This document shows positions 8,750 through 15,248 of a DNA stretch of 30,760 nt, in pieces. The position numbers and the translations under genes are program-made. Location: assembly GCA_016938535.1 (NCBI GenBank), contig JAFGUL010000030.1, forward strand, positions 1 to 30,760, in the 5' to 3' direction. Source of the stretch: Candidatus Delongbacteria bacterium. GTDB taxonomy: Bacteria; Delongbacteria; UBA4055. How positions within the stretch are numbered: the stretch's first letter is position 1; every line of letters begins with the position of its first letter. The notes below the pieces were generated by a model. That model was not told the origin of the DNA, did not search any database, and worked only from the letters and a program-made list of their open reading frames with translations.

Positions 8750-9166
8750 ATGAAGATTCAGGGATCAAATATCAGATTCTCATGCGCAAAAGCAGTTTTT
8801 ATTTTGGTTTTCCCTCTATTACTGCTTGCCTCAACTGATGTTATAAATCTTAATGCCGAATATTCATCAGGGCTTGTCAAAGTGCAGTGGCAGACTTCAT
8901 CCGAGGTGAATGTCAAAGAATTTATTATCGACAAATCTTCCGACGGAGTAAATTTCTACAAACTCACTTCTGAAACGGCCAAAGGCAGCTCATCCTCATA
9001 TTCTGTTTTAGATCTAAACCCCCATTCAAAAAATACACTGCTTTATTACAGAATAAAAGTCGTTGACTATGACGGTACGGTAAACACCTCAGAACCGGTA
9101 AGTGTCAGAATAGAAACAACCGGCATTACAGCAACATGGGGCAGTATAAAAGCACTTTTCAGATAA
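8750..9166 (+). CDS. Small secreted fibronectin-III-like protein
   Basis: A 138-residue protein if started at the ATG at 8750; an in-frame TTG at 8735 would lie inside the predicted promoter and is less likely. The N-terminus has an export signal ending around L-L-L-L-A-S (about residue 30). The rest is one fibronectin-III-like module of the kind common in secreted proteins of Bacteroidetes and relatives: V-K-V-Q-W-Q-T-S-S-E-V-N, then F-I-I-D-K-S-S-D-G-V-N-F, then Y-Y-R-I-K-V-V-D-Y-D-G. It ends with T-W-G-S-I-K-A-L-F-R. In larger proteins this module precedes C-terminal sorting domains, but no sorting domain is seen here. It stands alone between the envelope operon and ruvB, probably with its own promoter. 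Function unknown. Confidence 0.7.
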   Translation: MKIQGSNIRFSCAKAVFILVFPLLLLASTDVINLNAEYSSGLVKVQWQTSSEVNVKEFIIDKSSDGVNFYKLTSETAKGSSSSYSVLDLNPHSKNTLLYYRIKVVDYDGTVNTSEPVSVRIETTGITATWGSIKALFR

Positions 9167-9235
9167 AATACTTCACCAAACAGTTTATTATACTTGCTTA
9201 TAGATAAATATTTTTATATTTTTACGCATTGTACG

Positions 9236-9261
9236 GGATTTAAATCCGGTACCGGTATAAT
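9236..9261 (+). promoter_or_regulatory. Palindromic operator candidate and -10 element upstream of ruvB
   Basis: A perfect 12-base palindrome GGATTTAAATCC (9236-9247) shares its last two bases with a perfect 10-base palindrome CCGGTACCGG (9246-9255). Directly after these comes TATAAT (9256-9261), 17 bases before the TTG start of ruvB. A TTGTAC at 9229-9234 is a poor -35 at 21-base spacing. The arrangement suggests a repressor site next to the -10, but the regulator is unknown. Confidence 0.45.
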
Positions 9262-9278
9262 TAACATCCGGAGCATAG

Positions 9279-10295
9279 TTGAGAGAAACGATCCTAACCG
9301 GTTCTGAACTGAATGAAGACAGGGAGATAGAAAATTCGTTAAGACCTCTCAGTTTTGATGAATTTGTAGGCCAGGAAAAAATCAAGGACAACCTTAAGGT
9401 TTTTGTTCAGTCAGCCAGAATGAGAGATGACAGTCTCGATCATACGATACTGCACGGTCCTCCGGGACTGGGTAAAACCACACTTGCTCATCTTATAGCC
9501 AATGAACTCGGAGTAGATATAAAAACAACTTCGGGACCTGTTCTTGAAAAAGCTGCCGACCTTGCAGGGCTTCTCACAAATTTAAAAGAGAAAGATGTTA
9601 TATTTATAGATGAGATACACAGACTTTCTCCTGTTATCGAAGAATATCTTTATCCTGCAATGGAGGATTATAAGATCGATATAATGCTCAGCAGCGGACC
9701 GTCAGCGAACAGCGTTCAGCTTCAGCTGCCGAAATTTACACTGATAGGGGCGACAACAAAAGCAGGGAATCTCACATCACCTTTGAGAGCAAGATTCGGT
9801 GTTTCGTGCAGGCTCAATTATTATCAGAATGAAGACCTTTACCACATAATAAAAAGATCTTCGAGGGTACTTAATATAAGCATAGAAGATGAAGCTGCAC
9901 ATGAAATGGCGAAAAGATCGAGAGGAACTCCGAGGATCGCCATTAGGATTCTCAGAAGGGTACGGGATTTTGCAATGGTCGGAAATTTCAGATCAATAGA
10001 TATCGAAACGACTGTCAGAGCGTTAGATTCGCTCGAAATTGACGGCAAAGGACTTGATGAGATGGACAGAGCTATTATCCTTTCAATGATAGATAAATTC
10101 GGAGGCGGACCTGTAGGCATAAAGAATATTGCCGTTGCTGTCGGGGAAGAAGCGGATACTATAGAAGAAGTTTACGAACCCTATCTTATTCAGGAAGGTT
10201 TTATTCAGAGAACCCAAAGGGGAAGAATAGTTACGGACATGGCTTACAGATATTATGGCAAAGTGGCAGAAAATAGAGAAAGCGGACTTTTTTAA
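9279..10295 (+). CDS. ruvB: Holliday junction branch migration ATPase RuvB
   Basis: A 338-residue AAA+ motor that, with RuvA, drives branch migration at Holliday junctions during recombination and repair. It opens with the RuvB-typical L-R-P-x-x-F-D-E-F-V-G-Q. Walker A is G-P-P-G-L-G-K-T (residues 60-67) and Walker B is V-I-F-I-D-E-I-H (107-114). The signature loop L-P-x-F-T-L-I-G-A-T-T-K-A-G and the following L-R-A-R-F-G are present, as is a C-terminal winged-helix region with G-P-V-G-I-K-N-I-A-V-A-V-G-E. The start is TTG at 9279 with CCGGAG a few bases upstream. Length is standard for the family. It is followed by queA with a one-base gap, a linkage also seen in other bacteria. ruvA is not in this window. 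Confidence 0.96.
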   Translation: MRETILTGSELNEDREIENSLRPLSFDEFVGQEKIKDNLKVFVQSARMRDDSLDHTILHGPPGLGKTTLAHLIANELGVDIKTTSGPVLEKAADLAGLLTNLKEKDVIFIDEIHRLSPVIEEYLYPAMEDYKIDIMLSSGPSANSVQLQLPKFTLIGATTKAGNLTSPLRARFGVSCRLNYYQNEDLYHIIKRSSRVLNISIEDEAAHEMAKRSRGTPRIAIRILRRVRDFAMVGNFRSIDIETTVRALDSLEIDGKGLDEMDRAIILSMIDKFGGGPVGIKNIAVAVGEEADTIEEVYEPYLIQEGFIQRTQRGRIVTDMAYRYYGKVAENRESGLF

Positions 10296-10296
10296 G

Positions 10297-11328
10297 ATGT
10301 ATGAACTATCCGAATATGGTTTTGAACTGCCTAAAAAGCTTATAGCCCAGAAACCTCTTGCTTCAAGGACAGGTTCAAAATTACTGACTCTTGACAGATC
10401 TACAGCTGAGCTCTTTTCTGAGAATTTTACAGATATTAAGAAATATTTTGAACCCGGTGATGTTCTTGTGCTGAATGAGACTAAGGTTATGCCTGCAAGA
10501 TTATTCGGATCCATTGAAAAGAGCGGGAAAAAGATCGAAATTCTTCTGTTAAAAGAGACAGAGGAAAATGTCTGGGAGGTTATGGTAAAGCCGGGTAGAG
10601 GATTAAAGGTCGGAGACAGGATCACAATGGAATCCGGAGCTTCATTTATAGTTCAGAGCAGCACTGAAAACGGAGGCAGGATCGTGATATTTGAACACGA
10701 TGAGAGCCTATACGAGTATATAGATAAATACGGAAAAATGCCTTTGCCGCCCTATATAGAGAGAGAAGCGACAGAGGATGACAAAGCCCGCTATCAGACA
10801 GTTTATGCCAAAATACCGGGCGCAGTGGCTGCACCTACTGCCGGGCTGCATTTTACAGATGATATCCTGTCTGACCTGAGTTCAGCCGGTGTTTTAGTAG
10901 TAAAAATACTTTTACATGTAGGGGCCGGAACATTCAAACCTGTAAAATCAGAATCTATACTCGACCATAAAATGCATTCCGAATATTACGAAATATCGCA
11001 AGAATCGGCTGATATCATAAATTCTGCAAAAAAGTCCGGTAAAAAGATCTGCGCTGTAGGTACCACTGCGGTCAGAACCCTTGAGACAGTAGCGGATGAA
11101 AACGGTTTTGTAAAGGAAGCTAAAGGCGAAACGGATATTTTCATATATCCCGGCTATAAATTCAAAGTCACCGACAGAATGATAACGAATTTTCATCTTC
11201 CCAAATCAACTCTGATCCTTTTGGTCTCAGCGTTCAGTTCGATCGAGATGATAAAGAAAGCGTATGATAAAGCGATAAATGAAAATTACAGGTTCTACAG
11301 TTACGGCGACGCGATGCTTATATTATAA
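10297..11328 (+). CDS. queA: S-adenosylmethionine:tRNA ribosyltransferase-isomerase QueA
   Basis: Transfers and isomerises the ribosyl group of SAM onto 7-aminomethyl-7-deazaguanine in tRNA to make epoxyqueuosine, the penultimate queuosine step. I chose the ATG at 10297, giving 343 residues, because family members begin close to the L-x-x-Y-x-F-E-L-P-x-x-L-I-A-Q-x-P motif. The longer frame from 10255 would add 14 residues overlapping the end of ruvB. Conserved blocks seen are V-L-N-E-T-K-V-M-P-A-R-L near residue 60, A-A-P-T-A-G-L-H-F-T, H-V-G-A-G-T-F-x-P-V, and T-D-x-F-I-Y-P-G-Y with T-N-F-H-L-P-K-S-T-L near the end. The gene begins one base after ruvB, so co-transcription is very likely. Confidence 0.95.
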   Translation: MYELSEYGFELPKKLIAQKPLASRTGSKLLTLDRSTAELFSENFTDIKKYFEPGDVLVLNETKVMPARLFGSIEKSGKKIEILLLKETEENVWEVMVKPGRGLKVGDRITMESGASFIVQSSTENGGRIVIFEHDESLYEYIDKYGKMPLPPYIEREATEDDKARYQTVYAKIPGAVAAPTAGLHFTDDILSDLSSAGVLVVKILLHVGAGTFKPVKSESILDHKMHSEYYEISQESADIINSAKKSGKKICAVGTTAVRTLETVADENGFVKEAKGETDIFIYPGYKFKVTDRMITNFHLPKSTLILLVSAFSSIEMIKKAYDKAINENYRFYSYGDAMLIL

Positions 11329-11354
11329 ATATTTAACAAACAGGGAGATCTGTT

Positions 11355-12524
11355 ATGATATGTCCTAAATGTAATACCATGAATCCCAACTCCATAAAGA
11401 AATGTATAAAGTGTGGAGAAAAACTCGAGAAAACAACTGCGGGCGCAGCTGTTAAACCTGCTGCGGGTCAGAGCGGACCGATGCTCAAGAAAAAAGAAGA
11501 AAAACCCGCGAAACAGCCAAAAGCTCCTAAACCTCCTAAACCTGAAGGTGAAAAGAAGGGCGGTAAAGGTATGCTTCTTATTCTGCTGCTTTTACTGGTA
11601 GCTTCATATTTTGTATGGCAGAACAGAGATTATGTTATGCAGTATATGGCCGGAGGTCAGCAGGACAGTCTCCTTACAGCCGAAGAAGAAGTTGAAGAGG
11701 AGGATGTGGATCTTTTCATGCAGGAAAGGAAATCCAGACAGGATACACTTCTCTACAAGAGTCTTTCTGATGCCGAAAAAGCACAGCAGATGAAGAAAAA
11801 GAAAACATACGACGAGAAGTTCTACTATGCAAAGGATAATAAGAAAATGATCCTTATTGAAGGCCAGAGTTTTAAGATGGGTTCTGACAAAGGATCGGAT
11901 ATTGAAAGACCCGAGCATACTGTAAGAGTGATCGATTTCTATCTTGATGAGACAGAAGTCACAAATTCACAGTTCAAAACATTTCTGGACGATTCAGGTT
12001 ATAAGCCCAAAGGAAGCCTTTCTCACTTAAGGGACAGAAAATTCAACAAGGATGATATGCCGGTGATCAATGTCGATTATGAAGACGCAGTAGAATATGC
12101 AAAATGGGCAGGTAAGAGATTACCGACCGAGATCGAATGGGAATGTGCAGCTAAAGGCGGGCAGAACCACCCATACCCGACAGGTTCGGACATGACCGAA
12201 ACTCAGGCTAAATTCGGGATGAATATTACAGTGGGAAGCACAGTTCCGGTAAAATCCTATAAACCGAATGAATACGGAATTTACGATCTCGCCGGCAATG
12301 CCAGCGAATGGGTCCAGGGCGTTCTTTATCAGTATCCGGGAAATGAGACAAGATCGAGGTATTACGGAAGCGCAAGAGTCCCGAGAGGAGGTTCGTGGCT
12401 GAGTTCCAAAGAAGACTGTAAGTCGTACAGAAGAGCCATACTTGACATATCCAAAGATCTGAATAATATCGGTTTCAGGTGCGCGATAAGCAGGGATGAA
12501 GTTATTGAGCTGATCAACAGATAA
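11355..12524 (+). CDS. Zinc-ribbon, transmembrane, FGE-like (SUMF1) domain fusion protein
   Basis: A 389-residue protein in three parts. Residues 3-20 form a zinc ribbon with two C-x-x-C pairs (Cys3, Cys6, Cys17, Cys20). A Lys/Pro/Ala-rich linker leads to one membrane helix at about 72-88, and an acidic, charged stalk follows. Residues ~165-385 are a formylglycine-generating-enzyme/SUMF1-type domain, shown by F-K-M-G-S-D, V-T-N-S-Q-F, R-L-P-T-E-I-E-W-E, Y-D-L-A-G-N-A-S-E-W-V and R-G-G-S-W. In true FGEs R-G-G-S is followed by two copper-binding cysteines five residues apart; here the first is Ser350 and only Cys355 remains. Formylglycine formation is therefore unlikely. A structural or carbohydrate/protein-binding role outside the inner membrane, as in GldJ/GldK-like relatives, is inferred. 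It starts 26 bases after queA, with AGGGAG upstream of the ATG. Confidence 0.82.
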   Translation: MICPKCNTMNPNSIKKCIKCGEKLEKTTAGAAVKPAAGQSGPMLKKKEEKPAKQPKAPKPPKPEGEKKGGKGMLLILLLLLVASYFVWQNRDYVMQYMAGGQQDSLLTAEEEVEEEDVDLFMQERKSRQDTLLYKSLSDAEKAQQMKKKKTYDEKFYYAKDNKKMILIEGQSFKMGSDKGSDIERPEHTVRVIDFYLDETEVTNSQFKTFLDDSGYKPKGSLSHLRDRKFNKDDMPVINVDYEDAVEYAKWAGKRLPTEIEWECAAKGGQNHPYPTGSDMTETQAKFGMNITVGSTVPVKSYKPNEYGIYDLAGNASEWVQGVLYQYPGNETRSRYYGSARVPRGGSWLSSKEDCKSYRRAILDISKDLNNIGFRCAISRDEVIELINR

Positions 12525-12551
12525 ATAAACAATAAAATACAGGCATAAAAA

Positions 12552-13214
12552 ATGTGGCTGACAATTTCAGAATATCTGAAAAAGATCAACAATGACAGCA
12601 GGAAATATTTCGAGTTCAATGACAGAATACTTGAGGTGAAAGATGAAGATATACCTTTGGATTTCGCAAAGATATTTGGAAATGCTAAGCCTGTAAAGTT
12701 CGAGATCGGATTCGGCAACGGAGAGTCTCTGATCAAGCTTGCAAAAAGACATCCTGAATTCAATTATTTCGGTATTGACAGAAAAATGGACAGAGTTAGG
12801 ATAACTCTGAGAAAGCTGAACAAAACAGACAAAATTCCGAATCTGATGATAGCAAGGCTTGGAACGGAATATATCGAGCAGATAGTTCCGCCGGGTTCAT
12901 GCACAGAGATCATCATGAACTTTCCGGACCCGTGGCCTAAGAAAAAGCATCACAAGAACAGAACAATAAATTCGGATTTCCTGAAAATAATCCATAAGAT
13001 GCTTAAACCTGAAGGATCATTCAGATTCGCCTCAGATCATGAAGAATACTCTCATGAAGTTTATGATGTTTTGGCAGGTTCAGAAATATTTGAAAACTGC
13101 TATTCAGAACCATACAGGCACGAGGTAAATAACAGGATAGAAACTCAGTTCGAGAGGCACAAGAAGAGGGAAGGTTTTAAGATCCATTACATTAAATTCA
13201 GAAAGCTCAGGTAA
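12552..13214 (+). CDS. trmB: tRNA (guanine-N7-)-methyltransferase TrmB
   Basis: A 220-residue class I SAM-dependent methyltransferase that makes m7G46 in tRNA. The SAM-binding motif F-E-I-G-F-G-N-G-E lies near residue 55, followed by F-G-I-D-R-K about 20 residues later. The TrmB signature N-F-P-D-P-W-P-K-K-K-H-H-K-N-R is present near residue 125. A downstream F-A-S-D-H-E-E-Y matches the usual D-x-x-x-Y element, and a T-Q-F-E-R-H-K-K-R-E-G segment matches the conserved T-x-F-E-x-x-x-x-x-x-G near the C-terminus. The N-terminus is close to the family norm, which supports the ATG at 12552, although no clear Shine-Dalgarno is visible. Its last 8 bases overlap the convergent DUF2062 gene. Confidence 0.94.
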   Translation: MWLTISEYLKKINNDSRKYFEFNDRILEVKDEDIPLDFAKIFGNAKPVKFEIGFGNGESLIKLAKRHPEFNYFGIDRKMDRVRITLRKLNKTDKIPNLMIARLGTEYIEQIVPPGSCTEIIMNFPDPWPKKKHHKNRTINSDFLKIIHKMLKPEGSFRFASDHEEYSHEVYDVLAGSEIFENCYSEPYRHEVNNRIETQFERHKKREGFKIHYIKFRKLR

Positions 13215-13265
13215 GTTTATTCACAAAAAATCTTTTTTTGAGCTTTCTGTCTTTAATTTTTTTTC
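13200..13265 (+). terminator. Hairpin terminator in the convergent trmB / DUF2062 overlap
   Basis: AGAAAGCTCA at 13200-13209 pairs perfectly with TGAGCTTTCT at 13239-13248. The T-rich stretch GTCTTTAATTTTTTTTC follows on the plus strand. The left arm is made of the last trmB codons and the right arm of DUF2062 codons. The loop is long (29 bases) and contains its own A6/T7 inverted run. It probably ends plus-strand transcription; on the minus strand the following sequence is not clearly U-rich. Confidence 0.55.
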
Positions 13266-13761
13266 TTAATTTTATTATATAATTTTTAGTAAAATAATAT
13301 GCGAACGGGTAAAACAGAACCCCAAGTATCACACCCCCGATGCTCACCATTTTAATCATTATCAGTATCTCTTTTCCCACTTCATTGATCTCGCTTATTG
13401 AGAAGTGGAAGAAAAGGTGTTTAAATTTATCATAAGAGAATTCATGAAGGATAAATATTCTTCCCAGAAAATGCTGAGCATAGAAAACCGGCATTGCTGA
13501 AAAAGGATTTGTCAATGCTGTACTTCCTATTACCCCGGCAAGTTTGTTCGTTTTGAAGATAGTACACAAAAGGAGAATAAAAACCGTCTGTAAAGGTATA
13601 ATCGGAAGAAAACCTACAAATATTCCCATAGCCAGGCCGTGTGCAATATTCTCGGGAGAATCTTCTTTTCTGACAAAAAGCAGGACAAAATACTTGACAG
13701 TACGCATCAATCTTGTCAGAACCGGATGGTTCTTTTTGTATTTGACGATACCAGTTTTCAA
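13207..13761 (-). CDS. DUF2062 family membrane protein
   Basis: About 184 residues from a TTG at 13761, which has AGG six bases upstream and avoids glyS. An ATG at 13812 in the same frame would give 201 residues but overlap glyS by 44 bases; both are possible. The DUF2062 pattern is clear: S-P-E-N-I-A-H-G-L-A-M-G-I-F-V-G-F-L-P, then a hydrophobic stretch, then T-A-L-T-N-P-F-S-A-M-P-V-F-Y. A second membrane segment near the C-terminus (V-S-I-G-G-V-I-L-G-V-L-F-Y-P-F) is followed by a Lys/Arg-rich tail. It is an inner-membrane protein of unknown function, often near glycosyltransferase or envelope genes in other genomes. It is the last gene of the minus-strand run and overlaps trmB tail to tail by 8 bases. 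Confidence 0.82.
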   Translation of the reverse strand: MKTGIVKYKKNHPVLTRLMRTVKYFVLLFVRKEDSPENIAHGLAMGIFVGFLPIIPLQTVFILLLCTIFKTNKLAGVIGSTALTNPFSAMPVFYAQHFLGRIFILHEFSYDKFKHLFFHFSISEINEVGKEILIMIKMVSIGGVILGVLFYPFAYYFTKNYIIKLRKKIKDRKLKKRFFVNKLT

Positions 13762-13768
13762 TTGTAAC

Positions 13769-15238
13769 CTAGAATTTAAGTTTATCGTCCATGAAATCTT
13801 TAAGTTCATCAATTGACAGTCTTATCTGTTCCATTGAATCTCTTTCTCTGACTGTGACAGTCCTGTCCTCAAGAGTCTGATGATCAACGGTGATGCAGAA
13901 AGGTGTTCCTATCTCATCCATTCTACGGTATCTTCTTCCTACTGCACCTTTATCGTCGTAAAAGATCCTGAAAGATGAGCGCAGATCCTTTTCGACCTCT
14001 CTCGCAATTTCAGGAATACCGTCTTTATTTACTAGAGGAAATACGGCGATCTTTACGGGTGCGAGTTTGGGGTGAAATTTCATTACAGTTCTCATTTCTC
14101 CGTTTACTTCTTCTTCATAATATGCATCGATCAAAAATGCCATGAATGATCTGCTTGCACCGGCCGATGTCTCAATAATGAAAGGTATGAATTTTTCTTT
14201 TGTATTTTCATCAAAATACTGCTGAGATTTCTTCGAATATTCCTGATGCCTGGAAAGGTCAAAATCGGTTCTGTTGTGAATGCCTTCCATTTCTCCCCAA
14301 CCGAACGGGAAAAGGTATTCAATATCAACAGCTTCCTTTGCATAATGAGCAAGTTTATCCTGAGGATGATCGTGGTATCGGAGTTTATTCTCATCCATTC
14401 CGAGATCTTTGTACCACTTCATTCTAGTATCTTTCCAGTCGTCAAAATGTTTCTTATCTTCGTCGGGCTTAACAAAGAACTGCATCTCCATCTGTTCGAA
14501 TTCCCTTGTCCTGAAAAGGAAGTTCTTAGTATTGATCTCATTCCTGAATGCTTTGCCTATCTGTGCTATTCCGAACGGGAGTTTCTGCCTGCTTGAATTT
14601 AGGACATTAGTAAAATTCACAAATATCCCCTGAGCTGTTTCAGGTCTTAAAAAAATTTCGTTCTTTGAATCCTCAAGCGACCCGAGAAATGTCTTGAACA
14701 TCAGATTGAAATTACGAGGTTTCGTAAAAGAATCCTTTGTTCCGCAAAGCGGACAGTTCATCTGCTGAAGCAGATCAAAAGCGACTGTTTCATTTTCGAG
14801 AAGAGCTTCAAAAAGATCTTCACCATCTTTAAGCGATCCGCTGATTTTATCGATAGCGGTTTTTGCGTTTTCGGATGCGGCTGAAAGAGCTTCGACTGCT
14901 TTGTCTTTCTTTTTCTGATTGAAATTTTCCGCGAGAGTATCAAGCCTGAATCGGGCCTTACATTTTTTGCAGTCGATCATGGGATCGGTAAAATTTTCTA
15001 CATGCCCGGAAGCTTCCCAGACCTTTGGGTGCATAAGTATCGAAGCATCGAGACCTTCTATATTATCTCTGTAAGTCATGGCTTTCCACCATTCTTCCTT
15101 AATGTTCTTAAGCAGCTCAACACCTAAAGGGCCGTAATCCCAGCACCCGTTAAGTCCGCCGTATATTTCGCTTGACTGAAATACAAAACCTCTTCTTTTT
15201 GCCAGTGATACAATTTTTTCAACACTTTTTTCTGTCAT
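13769..15238 (-). CDS. glyS: Glycyl-tRNA synthetase, single-chain (alpha2) type
   Basis: Charges tRNA-Gly with glycine. At 489 residues this is the dimeric, single-polypeptide class II enzyme found in archaea, eukaryotes and many bacteria, not the bacterial two-subunit GlyQ/GlyS form. The start is ATG at 15238, preceded by AGAGGAAA; the frame extends further upstream but those residues are low-complexity Lys/Asn. Evidence includes R-R-G-F-V-F-Q-S-S-E-I-Y-G-G near residue 15, Y-G-P-L-G, a split cysteine set (C-K-K-C near 90 and C-P-L-C-G near 160), the class II motif 2 region F-R-N-E-I-N-T-K-N-F-L-F-R-T-R-E-F-E-Q-M, and motif 3 near the C-terminus (Y-R-R-M-D-E-I-G-T-P-F). It lies 10 bases after the PBP1/TPR gene. 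Confidence 0.95.
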   Translation of the reverse strand: MTEKSVEKIVSLAKRRGFVFQSSEIYGGLNGCWDYGPLGVELLKNIKEEWWKAMTYRDNIEGLDASILMHPKVWEASGHVENFTDPMIDCKKCKARFRLDTLAENFNQKKKDKAVEALSAASENAKTAIDKISGSLKDGEDLFEALLENETVAFDLLQQMNCPLCGTKDSFTKPRNFNLMFKTFLGSLEDSKNEIFLRPETAQGIFVNFTNVLNSSRQKLPFGIAQIGKAFRNEINTKNFLFRTREFEQMEMQFFVKPDEDKKHFDDWKDTRMKWYKDLGMDENKLRYHDHPQDKLAHYAKEAVDIEYLFPFGWGEMEGIHNRTDFDLSRHQEYSKKSQQYFDENTKEKFIPFIIETSAGASRSFMAFLIDAYYEEEVNGEMRTVMKFHPKLAPVKIAVFPLVNKDGIPEIAREVEKDLRSSFRIFYDDKGAVGRRYRRMDEIGTPFCITVDHQTLEDRTVTVRERDSMEQIRLSIDELKDFMDDKLKF

Positions 15239-15248
15239 TTGATTTCCT

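Noticed and set aside
10255..10296. Longer queA start at 10255
   Set aside because: It overlaps the conserved end of ruvB, and the family N-terminus begins at the ATG at 10297.
14131..14633. Several overlapping short frames opposite and within glyS
   Set aside because: All are shadows of the well-conserved glycyl-tRNA synthetase frame, without start signals or domains.
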